From: Humulus lupulus
Lineage: Eukaryota; Streptophyta; Magnoliopsida; Rosales; Cannabaceae
DNA length: 64,000 nucleotides
Assembly: GCF_963169125.1 (NCBI RefSeq)
Contig: NC_084794.1
Location: 229,721,219 to 229,785,218 of the forward strand
Direction of reading: 5' to 3'
Part shown: in pieces, positions 59,410-64,000 of the stretch
Layout: each line of letters starts with the position of its first letter
Position numbering within the stretch: the stretch's first letter is position 1
The notes under the pieces: generated by a model
The model's input: the letters and a program-made list of their open reading frames with translations, nothing else
Told to the model about the DNA's origin: nothing
The model's database searches: none
Position numbers and translations under genes: made by a program

Positions 59410-60190
59410 ATAGTAAGTTCGTTTAGTAATTTGATCAAATTATATAATATTGTAGTAGAGAATATATTGTATTTTTATATCTCTTTTTAATCTACTTGTT
59501 TGTATTTTCTCTAATTTTTTTTATAAAAAAAATGTGTTTCTTTTTATTTTGGTTAAGATTTAAAAATTGATTTTTTTAAATAAATTTAAAAGTGGGTTAG
59601 TTTAATAAATTTCATCAAATTATTATGCTGTAGTGATAATATATTTTAATTTTTTTGGCTAAGATTTAATTAGTGATTTTTTTAATAAAGTAAAATGGTG
59701 AGTTAGTTTAGTAAATTTGATCAAATTATATAATACTATAGTAGAGAATATATTTTAGTTATACATCAATTTTTATTTATTTTTTAATATTATTAATTAC
59801 ACTTGATAAAAAAATTAAATAGTTATTTAATCAATTATTAATATATCTATAACTATTATTATAAAAGAGTGAATATATATTTTTTATTTAAAAAATGTGT
59901 GTTTTTTTTATTTTGGTTAAGATTTAAAAAGTGAGTTAGTTTACTAAATTTCATCAAATTATATTATTTTGTAGTGAGGATATATTTTAGTTTTTTTTTT
60001 TTTTTTTGCTAAGATTTAAATAGTTTTTTTTAAATAAATTTAAACGGTGAGTTAGTTAGTAAATTTGATTAAATTATAATATACTATAGTAGAAAATATA
60101 TTTTATTTATATACATATCTTTTTTATTTTTTTAATATTATTAATTACACTTGATTAAAAAATTTAATTAATTATTTAATCAATTATTAC
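59410..60190 (+). repeat. Degenerate AT-rich repeat, ~340-350-bp higher-order unit
   Basis: Blocks like GTGAGTTAGTTTAGTAAATT followed by a GTAGTAGAGAATATATTTTA-like part recur near 59412, 59591, 59697, 59930 and 60048. A TTATTAATTACACTTGAT block occurs twice about 350 bp apart (near 59789 and 60140). The pattern suggests a two-part higher-order unit, heavily decayed. Confidence 0.6.
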
Positions 60191-61371
60191 TATTATATCA
60201 TTCATACTTTATATTTTTGTATCAATTCTCACTTTTTTTCAAAAAAATTTGTTGAAGTTATTAGGATAATTTAATTTTAATCAATTTTAAGTATTTTATT
60301 CATTTTTCCTTCAATATTGTATTGTGCTAAAATGTAATATTTTCACCTAATTTGGTATTTATATTCTAAATCTAAGTTATAAATATTTTTGAAAAGTTGT
60401 AATTTTACTTTTAATATTGATAAATATTTATTTTATTTAATTTTTTTCTCACCCTTATTATATAAAAAAATTTAGAAAATAATGTATTTTTTTTAGTTAT
60501 TTAAGTTTTCTTTAATTTTATATGTATAAAAAATGAACTCTTTTTTATTACAATTAAATGATATTTTATTGGGATTTGTGCCGTTAAAGCGTATTTCTGA
60601 ATGAGCGATTACTCTTAATTAAATGAAGTTAAAATTTTGCACTCATATTTGTATTTAATTATACATGTCATTTATCATGAAGATCCAATATTAATTATGT
60701 GGTCTTGAATCAAGTATATGTATAATGATATATATATATATATGTATATACAAGATGATTTAATTCAAGATAATAATATAAAATTATCTATAATTGTTGA
60801 ATAAAGTGGGGGCTTTATTTAATAAAGATTATGAATACGGTCTATCTTCTGTTTAAGACAGAATAATTTATTTAGATTGTTAAGTGTAGCAACACAAAGA
60901 GATAAAGGTACCATTTACAATATAGATTGTATTGGATTGAGACGCGATGAAAAAAAGAACTTCTGATAATCTCCGTTAAAATATAGGAGTTCAACATTCA
61001 TCAATCGATGATCGTTTGAGACTTGACCTCAATCCTGAAGTGAGTAATGAATTCCTCTTTGTGCTTTTATGACTTTTGACTTATCGGGTAAGGTTCAATA
61101 TTCCTTCGACTGAATTCCTGATATCTTTGAGTCATAGAACTACAAGTGGTTGGGAACATACTTCACAGATATGGAATCTGCTCCTTACGTAAATGAATGC
61201 ATATTAGTTGTTCCTTTTAGTGTTGATTCAGGATTTGAACATAGAGCGCTCAATTTCTGTTGGAGAACATAAATTTCATTCTATAATTAAATTTATAGAA
61301 TAATGTACATTAGATGATCAATGAAACTAATTGATAACGACATAATTAGAGAGGTTAACAGACATTAAGAC
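60191..61371. other. AT-rich unassigned region upstream of element F
   Basis: No coding evidence. It holds a short (TA)n tract near 60730 and moderately complex sequence at 60880-61370 that I do not recognise and that may be an older element. Element F is inserted at its right end. Confidence 0.4.
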
Positions 61372-61974
61372 TGTTTACCTGAAAAACGGCTGCTGATGAC
61401 GTGGCAAGGATTTCTTACATATGGTTGACACGTGGCGGAAGTGATGTTCGACTATCAACTAGATGCACATCGCTTCGTCGGGCTTAACTATTAGATACGA
61501 TCAGCCTGGTCGTATAATTTGATTTATTTCCTTCTAAGATTGTAATCATGTAATAATTGCATTGAATATTTCCTCTTTATTACATTGATACGTGGTTATT
61601 AAGGAAAGTAAAGGCCCATGTAACCCTCATTGAGCCTATAAATATACATGAAATAGCTCAAGGACGGGACTTTTGATCTCTAAATCGATTTTCCTGAGTA
61701 TTGAGAGAAAGAGAGCTATAGTGTAATTATTCATCGTCTTATTGTAATTCCCTCAAGGCTTGTGAACTTCAAGAACCCTAGTTCTTTGATCACGGCTTTG
61801 AGATTCAATATTAATAAGAGCACTAAGTGGATGTAGGTCATTACCATTCTTTGGGGCTGAACCACTATAAATCTTTGGTGTTTTCTTCTTTTCAATTAGA
61901 TTAAATTCTTACTTGTCATTTTATCTTTTGTCGTATATTTGACTCCATGTCGTTGGCCAAATCAAGGGTCAACA
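61372..61974 (+). mobile_element. Element F 5' LTR
   Basis: 603 bp, TGTTTACCTG...AAGGGTCAACA, immediately followed by the primer-binding site, so it is the 5' LTR. TATAAATATA is near 61636. It is related to the element E LTR at 30797-31345. The left flank AAGAC is the candidate target site; its partner lies outside the window. Confidence 0.88.
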
Positions 61975-61977
61975 TTC

Positions 61978-61995
61978 TGGTGCTTTCATTGAGAG
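61978..61995 (+). other. Primer-binding site of element F
   Basis: TGGTGCTTTCATTGAGAG, three bases after the LTR end; the same string as in C and D. Confidence 0.8.
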
Positions 61996-62022
61996 TTTGA
62001 CGAAAAACTGTAGGAAAATCTA

Positions 62023-64000
62023 ATGGCGAAAACATCCAAGAAGACTGGGCAGGCCGCTGGCGCTGCACCATCCCAACCACCTCCCCCAAATGTGGCTGAG
62101 AATGAACCACATTTGGAGTATGACGAGGAGGAGTTAGATTCTGAAACACTGAGGGCAACACTGGGAGTGCTGCAGGATGAGTTGGCTAATCTGAGGGCCA
62201 ATCAGGAGAATGCTGCGGAGACAATGGTGATGCAGCAGAGGGAAATTTAACGCCAACGCCAGGAGCTGAGTGAGCGGCAGGCGGACATGGACCATCGGCA
62301 GAGGGATGCCATGGCCGCTCTTGAGGCAGCCATCCAATTGGCTCGGAGTCAGGCTGTGCTAGCCTCTCAGCCAGATCAGCCACCGAATGCGCCACCTCAA
62401 AAAGGTCCCAATCCAAGCCCTTCGCTCCAGCCAGCAAACCCTCAAAGGCCGGAGCAGCCGCCTATTGCTCAGGATGATGTCCCACCTAGAGATCCTGAGC
62501 AGCAGCCTCCATCCCAGGCTGGTCGAGGCAACCCCCAGCGTTCGAGGCAGAATAGGGCCGGGCAGCCGCCCCGCAGCCTTAGACGCCCAGGGGATGAAGA
62601 GACGAATCTACATAGCAGGAGGCAGCGTTCTTCTGGCAACAGAAGGAACACCAAGTCAGGCTCTGCAGTCAGGGGCCCCCCACAACATAACAATGCACGG
62701 GGACCCAATGACCAGCGCAAGCCTCCCCTTGACACACGAGAAATGCCAGCCCGAGGAGGAAATAGCGTGAACAGCCGGTCAAGCCGTAGTCAGACACATT
62801 TTAGAGATGGGCATGACTATAATGAGGTCGATTTCGGCAGAGGAAACGCTGGTCAAAGAAATGAGGAGAGAGGTGGAGGCAGAAGCCCCCCACCAAGGGA
62901 TAATAGGCCAGCTAGCCAGAATGTTGGGGGGCAACCCAGGCAGCAAAACGTCTTTGATCGGCTAGGGGTTAATGAGCAGAGACGTAGGGATGACGACTTA
63001 CGAGATGTACTTAATGACCGTCGTGAGAGGCACAACGAGTACGCTCCCTCGGTATCGGTTGCCCTAGCAGTCCCAGAAGCTGTTCAGGATCAGATTGATG
63101 CTCTGAACCAAGCGATACAACAGCTAGTCGGGGGGCGAATGTCCCATATTGAGTACGATAGGAGGAGGGGCACTCCCTTTGTACAGAGGATCGCTGCGGC
63201 TGAAACCCCTAGTAAGTTCAAGATGCCAACATTGCCGAACTTCGACGGGTACGGAGACCCAATATCTCACATTAATAAGTTTGAGATACAAATGGATATA
63301 CATAAAGTGTCGAAAGATGCCCGCTGCCGGATCTTCCCAGCGACACTGTCTGACACTGCCCAGGAGTGGTTCTTCAAGTTCCCTCATGCTAGTATAGTAT
63401 CTTGGGAAATGTTCGTGAAGGAATTTTACGGACAATTCTACGCAGGTCGCGTACACCACACAGAGGCCAACCAGCTGGTCGAGATACGCCAAAAGGAGGG
63501 AGAGCCCTTAAAAGAATATGTCCAACGCTTCATGCGAGCAGCAGCTGGAGCCAAGACAATGGGTGATAAAGGTAAGATGATGGCTCTAACTGCTGGGGTT
63601 AGGCGCCATTCACCCCTCTGGAGTAGCCTCAGAAAGAATGGGGTAAGAAGTACCCAGGAGCTTTTGGATCGAGCTAATAGATATATCAAGCTCGAAGACG
63701 TGATTTCCAATGAAGGGAAATCGCCAACAAAAGACAAGGGGATGAAAGAAGAGCCCGCCAAGGCCGCCAACGGGTCAGACAAGCCCAATGGCAATGGCAA
63801 GGGCAACAGAAATGGCAATGGTAGGAACGGTGGAAAGCGGGCGAGCAATGAACCCTTGGCTTCTGAAAATAAATGCCCCAAAGGCAGTTGATACAAGCCG
63901 AGATTCACCAACTACACGGCCCTTGTCGAAAGCCGAGCGGAAGTCTACCAGGCGACCAGCTCCAACGTGCCTTACAAACGACCCGCACCTATAAGAAAAG
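62023..64000 (+). pseudogene. Element F gag (two nonsense codons, runs off window)
   Basis: Single frame from ATG 62023 (MAKTSKKTGQAAGAAP). It has an acidic segment, a coiled coil (about 62130-62340) and a long Pro/Gln/Arg-rich linker. The gag core is at about 63211-63690 (KFKMPTLPNFDGYGD, AQEWFFKFPHASIVSWEMF, EYVQRFMRAAAGAK), followed by a Lys/Gly/Asn-rich tail. TAA at 62248-62250 and TGA at 63889-63891 interrupt the frame. After the second stop the same frame continues with a segment equivalent to [18 protein letters not shown] of D, so the product was longer. Pol lies beyond the window. Confidence 0.88.

Overview
This is plant nuclear DNA, most likely from a eudicot; I cannot name the species. 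It is almost entirely a nest of transposable elements. I see no ordinary host gene, rRNA, tRNA or CRISPR. The evidence is long Ty3/gypsy polyproteins of the Tat type (two RNase H domains in series), spliced antisense ORFs between pol and the 3' LTR, long chromovirus-like LTRs, a LINE, an hAT element and foldback MITEs. I name the elements A to F for reference.

Layout. Positions 1-31345 are a stack of Tat-type elements. E appears to be the outermost: its antisense ORF lies at 28819-30051 and its 3' LTR at 30797-31345. B lies inside E: pol from position 2, antisense ORF 9591-12402, 3' LTR 27909-28733. Two elements sit inside B. A keeps only its 3' part (2389-8621). D (12761-27278) is complete, 14.5 kb, with a perfect 5-bp target duplication (GAACC) and an uninterrupted gag-pol frame of 2073 codons. 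B pol is fused in frame to A integrase near 2385, so a deletion appears to have removed the end of B pol and the 5' part of A.

Positions 31346-41124 hold decayed long-LTR material, including a solo LTR (38343-40829), a minus-strand LTR fragment and two tandem arrays. From 41193 a decayed LINE is cut twice: by complete minus-strand Tat element C (42317-54614, same family as B) and by a non-autonomous hAT element (54881-56700, perfect 8-bp duplication ATTGTGTC). Positions 56709-61371 are AT-rich, with two foldback MITEs of one family and a degenerate AT-rich array. The window ends in the 5' LTR and gag of element F, a relative of E.

How the parts relate. A, B, C and D share one plan: LTR, gag-protease-RT-RNase H-aRNase H-integrase, a family-specific tandem array, an antisense multi-exon ORF with its own TATA box, polypurine tract, LTR. 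E has the 3' half of this plan and F the 5' half. All coding copies except D gag-pol carry nonsense codons or indels, many of which look like C-to-T changes. The antisense genes, with conserved splice sites and coiled-coil C-termini, are the least understood content here.
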